Positions 58,301 to 62,200 of a stretch of 64,000 bases of DNA are shown piece after piece. The notes under the pieces are model-generated. The model saw only the letters and a list, made by a program, of their open reading frames with translations. It was not told the origin of the DNA and made no database searches. Every line of letters begins with the position of its first letter. Within the stretch, counting starts at the first letter, position 1. The DNA is from Lingula anatina. Taxonomy: Eukaryota > Brachiopoda > Lingulata > Lingulida > Lingulidae. The DNA lies in assembly GCF_001039355.2 (NCBI RefSeq), contig NW_019773958.1, forward strand, positions 162,919-226,918. The letters are read 5' to 3'. A program made the translations under genes and the position numbers.

Positions 58301-59277
58301 TTTTTAAGTGATTATAAATTAAATTCATAGTACCATACAACATCTTGTCAAAAATGGGCCATTTACATGGTTTTATTACAAGGAAAAGATTTTACACTGT
58401 ACTATATTTCACATAAATACAAAAATATCATCAAATATCAGAGGGTATTTGATGATATTTGATGATATTTTTGTATTTATGTCATCAAATATCAGAGGGT
58501 GTCTAACACAACTTCCAAGATCCCCTGGATGTTATCCTTAATAAGCAAGATATAGAATAGATACAATGTCATTTCTATATCAGTGCAAATAAATTATTTG
58601 TCAAAATTTTGATCCTGATACAGCATCTTCCATTTTTAATATAAAATCATGACATCAGTGTTTGAAATGTTTGTAAAATATTGCCATCTGCATGCAATTA
58701 AATCACCAACTTAAAAAAAAAAATTAGGTGAGCTCCATGTAAACGATATTCAAGAAAGATACACCATGTCAATAGCTTGGTGGAATAAACAATTTTCAAT
58801 TTAAGAACTGTCAAACAGAACACTGCTTTCAGAAAAGGAATGCCTAAACACTGAAATTAAAGCCATCATTGTTTAACAAAAAACAGAAATGGAATAGAAA
58901 AAAAATGAAAAGTAAACAAAAAGCCCAACTTTCCAGACATAGGAAAGCAGGGGTAAGAATTTGTAAAAGGTATACTTGAACAATCACTGGTTTACACTTG
59001 AATACCTAATCTTGCTGTTAATTCTACAGGCTACCAAGAAAACAGATGAAATTCCCAGCGAATTCCCACATTAAATATCAGTAAATTTTCTTTTCTTAGA
59101 AAAATGCCATATTTAATGTTAAAAAACTATGTATTTATCCCAAGGTCAGTGTGTTACCTCGATAGCAACTTGGAACTGTTCATGTTCCTTCTTCAGTTGC
59201 TCAGCCTCATGCAGTGCTGTAGGACACATAAAGCTGGCAGTAAGCATGGATTCTCCATTGCGAATCCAGGTGATTAC
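3166..59277 (-). CDS. trio: Trio/Kalirin-type RhoGEF scaffold gene, partial, 23 exons
   Basis: Joining the 23 exons listed below gives 1036 uninterrupted codons. In order they encode the last spectrin repeats, a DH domain, a PH domain, an SH3 domain and a Ser-rich linker that ends just before where the second DH domain should start. This order is that of Trio/Kalirin, which exchange GDP for GTP on Rac/RhoG (DH1-PH1) and RhoA (DH2-PH2) and act in axon guidance and cell migration at the membrane and cytoskeleton. Diagnostic stretches seen are [56 protein letters not shown] and [12 protein letters not shown]. The Sec14 domain and early spectrin repeats lie beyond the right edge; DH2-PH2 and any SH3/Ig/kinase tail lie beyond the left edge. 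Invertebrates generally have one gene for the vertebrate pair, so Trio versus Kalirin is not decided here. The family call is near certain. Confidence 0.97.
3504..3671. mobile_element. 168-bp MITE with TAA target duplication
   Basis: Ends are imperfect inverted repeats of about 35 bases (GGCCCCATTAAGAACTGGGG at the left against the complement of the right end), flanked on both sides by TAA (3501-3503, 3672-3674). The inner part, with CAAATATGG and CCATATTTG, resembles the outer MITE at 46358-46905. A 3-bp TAA/TTA target is typical of PIF/Harbinger. There is no coding capacity. Confidence 0.8.
3702..3923 (-). CDS. trio: Exon 22 of the main chain: linker with LPPPMEIQ motif
   Basis: Seventy-four codons, phase 0 to phase 0, acceptor ATATTTCAG and donor GTAAGG. 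A Gln/Ala-rich segment is followed by [20 protein letters not shown] and [17 protein letters not shown], matching the LPPPM.IQ.H...PTSQDD pattern before DH2 in Trio. A 168-bp MITE sits 31 bases past the donor. Confidence 0.94.
3924..4895 (-). other. Intron
   Basis: AT-rich intron. Bases 4066-4165 are one copy of a dispersed repeat shared with 57635-57740; nothing else is recognised. Confidence 0.75.
4066..4165 (+). repeat. Dispersed repeat, copy A
   Basis: About 100 bases shared with 57635-57740 in the same orientation. Both include TTTTTACTTCAT, CTGTATC and CATCTTTGTTTTAAA followed by an AT-rich tail. Family unknown. Confidence 0.65.
4896..4973 (-). CDS. trio: Exon 21 of the main chain: linker before DH2
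   Basis: Twenty-six codons, phase 0 to phase 0, acceptor TTTGCAG and donor GTATGT. The product is [20 protein letters not shown] then EDLPAE. It can follow either exon 20 or the candidate first exon at 12716-12898 without a frame change. Confidence 0.85.
6446..6540. repeat. 34-bp tandem repeat, about 2.7 copies
   Basis: CAGTCCCATA starts at 6446, 6480 and 6515, each time followed by a TCAAA/TTTAATGT-type block. Units diverge from one another, so the array is old. Confidence 0.7.
7181..7330. mobile_element. Truncated copy of the CAGGGGC element
   Basis: Begins GGGGCGGATCCAGG and follows the element at 20035-20195 for about 145 bases, including CTGACAGTCTTCCAAAT and GATCCATCCTCC. The right terminus is lost in a C-rich run. 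Confidence 0.75.
8018..8230 (+). repeat. 220-bp dispersed repeat, copy 1
   Basis: Longest copy of a family also at 10634, 24278 and 45792. Shared blocks are TTTTCCTGCCAAA, ATACCATTTTTAATTAAATAAT, CAGAAGGAAATAT and CATCAGGTACTTTTA-like sequence. Confidence 0.7.
10551..10600. repeat. (TC)n(AC)n microsatellite
   Basis: Eleven TC units followed directly by fourteen AC units. Confidence 0.98.
10634..10770 (+). repeat. 220-bp dispersed repeat, copy 2
   Basis: Decayed copy with TACCATTTATTATTAAATAA and TTAGAAGGATATATCAACATC, the same order as in copy 1. Confidence 0.55.
11993..12047. repeat. (GA)n microsatellite
   Basis: About 27 uninterrupted GA units. Confidence 0.98.
12716..12898 (-). CDS. Candidate alternative first exon (short, GEF2-type isoform)
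   Basis: An ATG at 12898 opens 61 codons ending at a strong GTAAGA donor in phase 0, which joins in frame to exon 22 (phase 0). The product starts [20 protein letters not shown] and contains the Pro/Arg-rich [16 protein letters not shown], a possible SH3-binding stretch. The frame stays open upstream of the ATG. The only in-phase acceptor, ATACAG at about 12935, has a poor pyrimidine tract. I therefore prefer a first exon with its own promoter over a cassette exon. Vertebrate Kalirin Duet and nematode UNC-73 short forms begin this way, upstream of DH2. Coding nature is likely; first-exon status is inference. Confidence 0.6.
17274..17391. repeat. (GTCT)n and alternating CG/CA tract
   Basis: GTCT units at 17274-17298, then from 17338 an alternating purine-pyrimidine run, GCGTGCGCGCGCACAC extending into CA repeats, of the kind able to adopt Z-DNA. 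Confidence 0.9.
20035..20195. mobile_element. 161-bp nonautonomous DNA transposon with CAGGGGC termini
   Basis: Left end CAGGGGCGGATCCAGA, right end complement CAGGGGCAGATTTAGG, and TTTGT directly on both outer sides (20030-20034, 20196-20200). CAGGGGC-type ends are common in hAT elements, although those usually give 8-bp duplications. Inside, CTGACNGTCTTCC occurs three times about 45 bases apart, like transposase-binding subterminal repeats. Confidence 0.75.
20428..20860. repeat. 433-bp sequence left of the gap
   Basis: Appears identical, end to end by eye, to 21827-22259 on the other side of the gap. Confidence 0.95.
20861..21826. other. Assembly gap, 966 N
   Basis: Unknown bases. The flanking sequence is the same on both sides, which points to an assembly join rather than to a real insertion. 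Confidence 0.99.
21827..22259. repeat. 433-bp sequence right of the gap
   Basis: Direct copy of 20428-20860, including the same C run and the GGCCTGTAGGCAAGGGAG segment. Confidence 0.95.
22763..22916 (-). CDS. trio: Exon 20 in window: conserved [12 protein letters not shown] linker
   Basis: One base finishing Arg plus 51 codons, ending in phase 0 (donor GTATAT, followed by TA repeats). [12 protein letters not shown] matches the strongly conserved KWL..PVR.L.SGK motif between SH3-1 and DH2 in Trio/Kalirin. The rest is Lys/Asp/Ser-rich and ends FAFKMSKEK. In vertebrate Kalirin an alternative promoter feeds transcripts into about this point. Confidence 0.95.
22917..25075 (-). other. Intron
   Basis: AT-rich, with a copy of the 220-bp repeat at 24278-24440 and G-rich patches near 23630 and 23750. 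No exon was seen. Confidence 0.75.
24278..24440 (+). repeat. 220-bp dispersed repeat, copy 3
   Basis: Begins AAAGGTATCCTGTCTACGG and includes ATACCATTTCTAATTAAATA and GGAGGAAATATTGACATCAG, the same block order as copies 1 and 4. Confidence 0.65.
25076..25187 (-). CDS. trio: Exon 19 in window: Ser-rich linker
   Basis: One hundred and twelve bases, two entry and two exit bases around 36 codons. The product is [18 protein letters not shown] then [12 protein letters not shown], comparable to the SSPGPKR stretch of vertebrate Trio/Kalirin. KRRSS is a likely basophilic kinase site (inference). Acceptor GTTTTCAG, donor GTGAGA. Confidence 0.92.
25766..25827. repeat. (GA)n microsatellite
   Basis: Sixty-two bases of pure GA repeat. 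Confidence 0.98.
29112..29150. repeat. Poly-A run, 39 bases
   Basis: Uninterrupted adenines. No element body was recognised beside it, so I do not call a retroposon. Confidence 0.95.
30916..31059. mobile_element. 144-bp foldback element, AGACCTGGGCCC termini
   Basis: AGACCTGGGCCCTGTATCTC and the complement of the right end, AGACCTGGGCCCCATATCTC, pair over about 27 bases, continuing with AAAAGC. The interior is richer in CG than the surroundings. The target duplication is not clear. Confidence 0.75.
31535..31775 (-). CDS. trio: Exon 18 in window: SH3 domain
   Basis: Two hundred and forty-one bases (80 codons plus one base, phase 1 donor GTATGC). It encodes a complete SH3 fold: [36 protein letters not shown] and [10 protein letters not shown] are the RT loop, second strand, n-Src/Trp region and C-terminal strand. 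The invariant second Trp is replaced by Cys (DWCLVR), as in Trio. [11 protein letters not shown] follows, a family hallmark. SH3-1 of Trio/Kalirin binds Pro-rich partners and can fold back on the protein. Confidence 0.98.
32567..32638. repeat. (CA)n microsatellite
   Basis: About 36 uninterrupted CA units. Confidence 0.98.
33850..34051. mobile_element. MITE with about 75-bp inverted repeats
   Basis: The arms share CACTAAATTGCTATCA and GCTTAAATGTCTGTCA in inverted order around a 45-base centre. The left end reads GATCCATCTGAATAGACC, and the right end complement GATCTATCTATCTCCC. There is no coding capacity; superfamily unclear. Confidence 0.75.
34834..34938 (-). CDS. Candidate alternative first exon before the SH3 exon
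   Basis: Thirty-five codons from an ATG at 34938 to a GTATGG donor in phase 0, compatible with the SH3 exon at 31775 (phase 0). The product begins [16 protein letters not shown], a hydrophobic Gly-rich start, and ends DDTEKEEK. No acceptor in the right phase is evident upstream, so it would be a first exon. There is no recognised homology. The coding look (balanced residues, clean donor, correct phase) is the only evidence. Confidence 0.35.
39625..39684. repeat. 31-bp direct duplication
   Basis: ACTCCATTTGGTCTCTTCTG and ACTCCATCTGGTCTCCTCTG follow each other at a 31-base period. Confidence 0.8.
40758..40925. mobile_element. 168-bp MITE with TTAA target site
   Basis: Ends GGTAGATCGGTCGTTAC and its exact complement, flanked by TTAA on both sides (40754-40757, 40926-40929). 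TTAA duplications are produced by piggyBac and Kolobok transposases. The copy looks young because the 17-base ends are perfect. One ambiguous base (N) lies at 40875. Confidence 0.88.
42660..43150. repeat. About 160-bp degenerate tandem repeat, three units
   Basis: Each unit has GGCAAATT (42727, 42889, 43047 approximately), then an AG/CAG-rich block, then a TTTCTAGGTGTATC-like block and a TTTCAAAAGG-like block. Spacing is about 158-161 bases. Confidence 0.7.
44474..44522. repeat. (CT)n microsatellite
   Basis: Forty-nine bases of CT repeat. Confidence 0.98.
45308..45431 (-). CDS. trio: Exon 17 in window: acidic and Ser/Asn-rich linker
   Basis: One base finishing Arg plus 41 codons, phase 0 donor GTAATA. 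It begins [18 protein letters not shown] and ends with a run of Ser, Asn and Gly. Low conservation is expected here; in Trio this linker separates PH1 from SH3-1. Support comes from matching phases on both sides and good splice signals (TTTCAG acceptor). Confidence 0.9.
45792..46018 (+). repeat. 220-bp dispersed repeat, copy 4
   Basis: Full-length copy with TTTTTCTGCCAAATTT, ATACCATTTCTAATTAAACA, AAAGGAAATATCAACATCAG and GTACTTTTTATTCGAG. Confidence 0.7.
46380..46621. mobile_element. 242-bp MITE inserted at TAA (same family as 56967-57511)
   Basis: Ends GACCGCAATCACATC and the complement GACCGCATTCACATC, flanked by TAA (46377-46379, 46622-46624). The right arm shares AGGGACGATGCATGGGGAGG, GACTATTAAAAGATTAGGCG and CGCCATATTTAG with the larger element; the left arm is internally deleted. 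Confidence 0.85.
46747..46868. mobile_element. 122-bp MITE inserted at TTAA
   Basis: AGGGATAATAACT at the left and its complement AGTTATTATCCCT at the right, with TTAA on both sides (46743-46746, 46869-46872). It interrupts the right arm of the outer element. Confidence 0.8.
49906..50057 (-). CDS. trio: Exon 16 in window: PH1 C-terminal helix and linker
   Basis: One hundred and fifty-two bases, 50 codons plus two. [19 protein letters not shown] is the C-terminal PH helix with its invariant Trp, followed by a basic Ser-rich linker ending SQRSS. The Arg codon is split AG/G. A CT repeat starts about eight bases into the intron, right beside the donor. Confidence 0.96.
50294..50395 (-). CDS. trio: Exon 15 in window: PH1 domain, middle
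   Basis: Thirty-four codons, phase 0 to phase 0. It encodes [20 protein letters not shown] and ADSKIVLK, matching the TSELG.TEH.EGD..KFALW and NKIVLK stretches of Trio PH1. Acceptor GCTGTTTCAG, donor GTAAGA. Confidence 0.96.
50396..50859 (-). other. Intron
   Basis: AT-rich, nothing recognised. Confidence 0.8.
50860..51042 (-). CDS. trio: Exon 14 in window: PH1 domain, first strands
   Basis: Sixty-one codons, phase 0 to phase 0, acceptor CCCTCCAG and donor GTAAGT. The product runs from [19 protein letters not shown] through [20 protein letters not shown] to KYIFKFKLM. These are the first beta strands of the PH domain of the DH1-PH1 module, which helps bind phosphoinositides and positions the GTPase. 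Confidence 0.97.
51043..51678 (-). other. Intron
   Basis: Contains the GTGGTCA-type tandem array at 51205-51385; otherwise plain. Confidence 0.8.
51205..51385. repeat. Degenerate 20-bp tandem repeat
   Basis: Variants of AGTTATCTACTGTGGTCATC recur about eight times, with spacing drifting around 20 bases. Confidence 0.85.
51679..51756 (-). CDS. trio: Exon 13 in window: end of DH1
   Basis: Twenty-six codons, phase 0 to phase 0. [20 protein letters not shown] is the last DH helix leading into the PH domain; it ends MLEGIE. Acceptor TATTTCAG, donor GTAAGT. Confidence 0.97.
51757..52655 (-). other. Introns on either side of exon 12
   Basis: The two introns (51757-52132 and 52268-52655) are AT-rich with nothing recognised in them. 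The exon between them is listed separately. Confidence 0.75.
52133..52267 (-). CDS. trio: Exon 12 in window: DH1 domain, conserved region 3
   Basis: Forty-five codons, phase 0 to phase 0, acceptor TCTACTCCAG and donor GTGAGA. It contains [20 protein letters not shown], conserved region 3 of DH domains and the most invariant part of the GTPase-binding surface, then [10 protein letters not shown]. All hallmark residues are present, so the domain looks catalytically competent. Confidence 0.98.
52656..52745 (-). CDS. trio: Exon 11 in window: DH1 domain
   Basis: Thirty codons, phase 0 to phase 0. It encodes [17 protein letters not shown] and QHAGNFFE, matching the Y.TYC.NKP motif of the family. 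Acceptor TTTTTTTAG, donor GTATAG, the latter weak (TAG at +4 to +6). Confidence 0.96.
52962..53031 (-). CDS. trio: Exon 10 in window: DH1 domain
   Basis: A 70-base exon: one base finishing a Ser codon and 23 codons. It encodes [20 protein letters not shown] and VTW, essentially the same as vertebrate Trio DH1. Acceptor CTATGCTCCAG, donor GTAAGA. Confidence 0.97.
53279..53458 (-). CDS. trio: Exon 9 in window: DH1 domain, conserved region 1
   Basis: One hundred and eighty bases, phase 1 entry and a split AG/T Ser codon at the GTGAGT donor. [20 protein letters not shown] is conserved region 1 of a Dbl-homology domain, the helix that contacts the Rho GTPase switch regions. It is followed by [14 protein letters not shown]. 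Part of this exon has a decayed copy 1.5 kb upstream in the gene. Confidence 0.98.
53632..53735 (-). CDS. trio: Exon 8 in window: linker into DH1
   Basis: One hundred and four bases, 34 codons plus two bases. The product starts [18 protein letters not shown] and ends [14 protein letters not shown], the conserved helix entering the first RhoGEF domain. The Glu codon split GA/G joins it to FIMAEL in the next exon. The acceptor is the plain TTTTAG after an A-rich stretch. Confidence 0.94.
53976..54161 (-). CDS. trio: Exon 7 in window: end of last spectrin repeat
   Basis: Sixty-two codons, phase 0 to phase 0, with a TTTGTTTACAG acceptor and a GTATGT donor. It has [20 protein letters not shown] and [16 protein letters not shown], nearly the same as Trio just before the linker to DH1. 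It ends TTLGVHSPE. Confidence 0.97.
54505..54627 (-). CDS. trio: Exon 6 in window: last spectrin repeat
   Basis: Forty-one codons, phase 0 to phase 0, acceptor TGTCTTAG and donor GTTAGT. It encodes [17 protein letters not shown] and [13 protein letters not shown], matching [15 protein letters not shown] of Trio. The donor begins GTTAG rather than GTAAG. Confidence 0.96.
54756..54880 (-). pseudogene. Decayed copy of a DH1 exon
   Basis: Aligns over about 125 bases with 53265-53390, the 3' half of exon 9 plus its donor. GTTATGGAATTCATATATTT is identical, and ATGGCTATAGGAAT and AGCATATCTGCTAAATAT are nearly so. In the coding direction it begins [16 protein letters not shown] (original [16 protein letters not shown]), then hits a stop after a small deletion. 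The donor is GTTAGT instead of GTGAGT. It lies in the intron between exons 5 and 6, followed by an AAAT repeat. Confidence 0.85.
54965..55080 (-). CDS. trio: Exon 5 in window: last spectrin repeat, first helix
   Basis: One hundred and sixteen bases, completing the split Ala codon and ending in phase 0 at a GTGAGT donor. The product contains [20 protein letters not shown] followed by [10 protein letters not shown], equivalent to the conserved W.MRKRRLDQCQQ helix of the last Trio spectrin repeat. This exon is short and easily missed by gene finders. Confidence 0.95.
55212..55313. mobile_element. Short element with GTCTGTAGCCA / TGGCTACGGGC ends
   Basis: AGGTCTGTAGCCAAGGGGGG at the left; the right end complement begins AGCCCGTAGCCAGC and runs into a G run. 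Related GGCCTGTAGCC ends occur near 19950 and in the 433-bp copies around 20803 and 22202. Low-complexity C/G runs blur the borders. Confidence 0.55.
55331..55402. repeat. (TTTA)n(TTTTA)n microsatellite
   Basis: About a dozen TTTA units passing into TTTTA units. Confidence 0.97.
55619..55730 (-). CDS. trio: Exon 4 in window: spectrin repeat linker
   Basis: One hundred and twelve bases: 37 codons plus one base (phase 1 donor GTAAGA). It encodes [19 protein letters not shown] and ends SPEQQVK. The conserved ACTLARR follows directly on the [10 protein letters not shown] of the preceding exon, as in Trio, which confirms the splice. Confidence 0.96.
55731..56117 (-). other. Intron
   Basis: Holds the duplicated donor end of exon 3 at 56034-56093 and a short CAG repeat (about 55993-56008). 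Confidence 0.8.
56034..56093 (-). pseudogene. Duplicated 3' end of exon 3 with donor
   Basis: A 60-base tandem copy of 56094-56160: ACATAATTAGACTT, CAGCTTACCATGAGAAATGC and the following block repeat ACATAATTACACTT, CAGCCTACCTTGAGAAATGC. In the coding direction it reads [12 protein letters not shown] against [13 protein letters not shown]. Its donor, GTAAGC, is closer to consensus than the real GTAGGC. Confidence 0.8.
56118..56264 (-). CDS. trio: Exon 3 in window: spectrin repeat segment
   Basis: Forty-nine codons, phase 0 to phase 0, acceptor TTTCCTAAG and donor GTAGGC. The product runs from [18 protein letters not shown] to [13 protein letters not shown], very close to the same region of Trio. 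The donor is weaker than consensus. The frame stays open upstream into the intron to about 56492. Decayed fragments of this exon lie on both sides (see findings). Confidence 0.96.
56431..56490 (-). pseudogene. Fragments of exon 3 upstream of it
   Basis: Minus-strand sequence in the same frame as exon 3 reads [11 protein letters not shown] (exon: [13 protein letters not shown]), followed by [10 protein letters not shown] (exon: [10 protein letters not shown]). The order is swapped, as expected if the ends of two tandem partial copies abut. The nucleotide match ACAGACAAGGCAGA is exact. Confidence 0.55.
56967..57511. mobile_element. 545-bp MITE with 145-bp inverted repeats, TAA target
   Basis: Left GAGCGCATTCTCAACGAAGT and the complement of the right end agree almost perfectly for about 145 bases; the main difference is one extra 11-base block in the right arm. 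TAA flanks both sides (56964-56966, 57512-57514), as in PIF/Harbinger. The 240-base core is richer in CG than the surroundings and has no transposase frame. Confidence 0.92.
57635..57740 (+). repeat. Dispersed repeat, copy B
   Basis: Partner of 4066-4165, with the same order of conserved blocks and roughly 70 percent similarity by eye. No terminal repeats were seen. Confidence 0.65.
57882..58073 (-). CDS. trio: Exon 2 in window: spectrin repeat segment
   Basis: Sixty-four codons, phase 0 to phase 0, between a TTCTTGCAG acceptor and a GTGAGA donor. It carries [17 protein letters not shown] and [20 protein letters not shown], the amphipathic helices of a Trio spectrin repeat, ending in YKTAEQ. 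A CA/GT-rich stretch lies just upstream of the acceptor (58120-58170). Confidence 0.96.
58074..59157 (-). other. Intron
   Basis: AT-rich. Contains a perfect 30-bp hairpin (58411-58482) and a GT/CA-rich stretch by the acceptor of exon 2. Confidence 0.8.
58411..58482. repeat. Perfect 30-bp inverted repeat, 12-base loop
   Basis: 58411-58440 is the exact complement of 58453-58482. The segment TCATCAAATATCAGAGGGT then recurs directly after the right arm (about 58482-58500). Confidence 0.95.
59158..59277 (-). CDS. trio: Exon 1 in window: spectrin repeat segment
   Basis: Forty codons, phase 0 at both ends, bounded by TTTTAG and GTAACA. The product begins [16 protein letters not shown] and ends [10 protein letters not shown], the middle and last helix of a spectrin-type repeat. 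The conserved WIRNGESML matches the WI..G..ML pattern opening Trio repeats. Because the frame is open and enters at an acceptor, at least one more exon lies further upstream, beyond 64000. Confidence 0.94.
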
Positions 59278-62200
59278 CTAAAAGATAAAAAAAAGGAAAC
59301 ATATTTCAAAAGCAAACTATCAAAGTTAAGTATATATTCCAAAAAACCCAGAAGATGGATTCTTATATGTAGAGAGAGTATATCCTTTCAAGAAAACAAG
59401 GAAGTTTTATTAAATGCATATTTATCACTATGCATAAATTTCTTGGCAATTTGGCAAAAGAATACAGACAGAAAGTTCCAGAAAGAACTTTTGACCTTTT
59501 ACTTTTCTCTGTTCATGTCTTGATATATCAAATCTTCATTATAACACATCCTTTTTCAAAATGCATACAGTACATATAGCATAAATTTAATAAAATGAGT
59601 ATGTGCCATCAACAAAGAAGAATAATGTCTGCAATATATGCCAGGGTGTAAGCCACTAATGTTATTTTGGTTGTCAACTAGATCTAAACAATTTACTGAT
59701 TCTTAACGTAATGTAAGTGATGTTTACCAATCTAGATTCAAAAATGCGAAGTCCACAAACATAAACCTTTCATTTTTATTTTAACATTATAAGATATTTA
59801 CAAACTACATATTATGATGACATTACATGAACAGTACTTCAAACCAACTTGTTTATGGGTATAGTTGACCAACTCGAAATAACATTCACCTAATAGTTTT
59901 TTTTCTAAGAATGGGAATGAGTGACTTATAAAACCAGGGACATAGAAATCTTTTTATCTCAAAACTTACCACAATATAAATGTATACTACACTATACTAT
60001 ACACTTACTGTTTATTAAGCAACATATTTATGGTAACTTTATCTCCAATTCTCAAGCTTACTTTTCCATCTGAGGTCCAAAAATAAAATATATGTAAAAT
60101 GACATCTAAATACAAGATAATATAATATCAAAATCTTACAGACAGGGCTCTGAATGTTTTTGTGGATCCTATTACTAGAAAATAAAATAACAGTAAAGCA
60201 TATTCAAATCTTCTCTGAAGAAAAGTTATTGTTTGGTATGCCTGTTTCTCTGACTATTATTAACCAGGCATTTGCTGAATTTAACAAACCTCATTATAAA
60301 ATAAATTACACAATCTTTTCAAATGGATAAAATTTCCAGTAAGATTGACAAACAATAGTCATAGATATGTAAAAAGGTCTTAAAATTTTCAGATCTAGAT
60401 AGCTATCTCTTAGCAACTGTAAACAAATGCCCAAGTCCTAGGTGTATAATGGTCTTGATGTCAAGCTAATCCAAAATTACACAAAAAAAATCTTGTAAAT
60501 CAATCCACTTGATAAAAAGCAACAATGCCACCTGAATATAATGTGCAAGCTAGGTAATACCTTTATTTAAATTTCTTTGGGGAACTTATTCGGGAAATAG
60601 AATATCATGTCTAATTGAAATATAACTTTGCTTTGTTATATATATTTATATATACATACTGCACTCAAGATAGGAATATTAATATGATGCATTGTCTTAG
60701 ACATACAGATACGTGCACATTAACAATGGTTGAAATGCATTTCCCTTAGTGCATTTTTGATTAATTGGCTAACTAAAAAGACAGACTCTTTTTCAACATG
60801 ACTTGCATGTCCCAATGTCTGAATCTCAACAAGGGTTTATCAAGTTCATTATTTTGGTGAACTGAGACAAAATATTAGCACTGAATGTCCTAAATAAGGA
60901 AACAAGTTGGAAAAAAAAATTCCCTGTAATGAGTAAATGTTTCATTCATCAAAACTCATCTACTTCCCTAACTTATGAGCTTTAGAAATTCTGCAAAAGG
61001 TTAATCAACTATGGAGAGCAGTCTTATCGTCTTAAATGGCTGCTTGTGATAATACACAAAATGGGGAAAATATAAAAGGTGAGTTGATCTAGGTGTGGTG
61101 AGGGAGGTAATGAGTCGTGAAAATCTAATGTATGGGGATATTACCTGTGGGGCTGTAAAATAAACATCTCATAATATCTTCAAGCAGGTTCACATCAAGA
61201 TTAACTTAGACCGGAAATTAATTAACTGATATAACCAGACAGCCAAATTGTATAAGTGGTGTTTAAAGGTGAAAGGTGTGATACATCTCCTTATGTAATC
61301 TGGTTGCGTGGTGATGTCAATTAGTTTATTCCCTATCTAAATTGAACCTGATGTGAACTGACATACAGACTGGCTCAGTGCAGGTAAAGTGGCCTTGTCA
61401 TATTTTTTTCTCCCTGATACTTAAAGTGAACAGGCATATTCTTGTCTGGTCGATTCTAGTTAGGTGATTTATCAGAGCCAGAATGAACATGACTGGGGTA
61501 TTTCTTCTTCTCTCAGTATGTTCCTTGCCCTAACTAAAACAAACATATCCACACCTATTGGGAATGATAGCCATGTCAGCTATAGCTTCAGGTAGCCAAT
61601 GTGCAGGTATATAGTTAAGTGAATACTGCCAAAGGCTAAAACATTTTGATTTGGCTGTTGATAAAAAAAATGATAATAATAAGTTTTTTTAAAAAAAATT
61701 TTAATGCATTTCTGCTGTTAGTTGAGCTCAAATAATTGTTTGGGCTACAAATTTTATCCCAATTAACTTCATAATCTTGACATTCTCTCTTTAGTACACA
61801 GGTAAACCTTAATGTGTATATATAATATATACATATATACCTGGTAACCTATACTCTATTTACTGCCACATTCCTAACCACAAGAAAAGCACACACTTTC
61901 AGACTACTACCAAATGCCTCCCATTCCACGACAATTGAATTCCCATGTAGTTTTCCTAATGAATCTTCCCAAGTTGTACTACGTGATATTTCAACACAAA
62001 TGTTAAATGTTTTATAGCAGTTGATGTTGGTCTTTTGACCAAACTATTTTGCCCATGGGAATATTATATATGTTATGTATATACCATTAATTGCCCCTAG
62101 GTTGTATGCAGAATAATGAGGTTATGGATTTTATAATGACAAACTAACTACAATATATTCTAAAACTTTATACATATTTTTTTCCACCACCTCCCTCCAT

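Noticed and set aside
59104-59523. Plus-strand open frame of 139 codons
   Set aside because: It is antisense to the spectrin exon at 59158-59277 and has no sign of its own.
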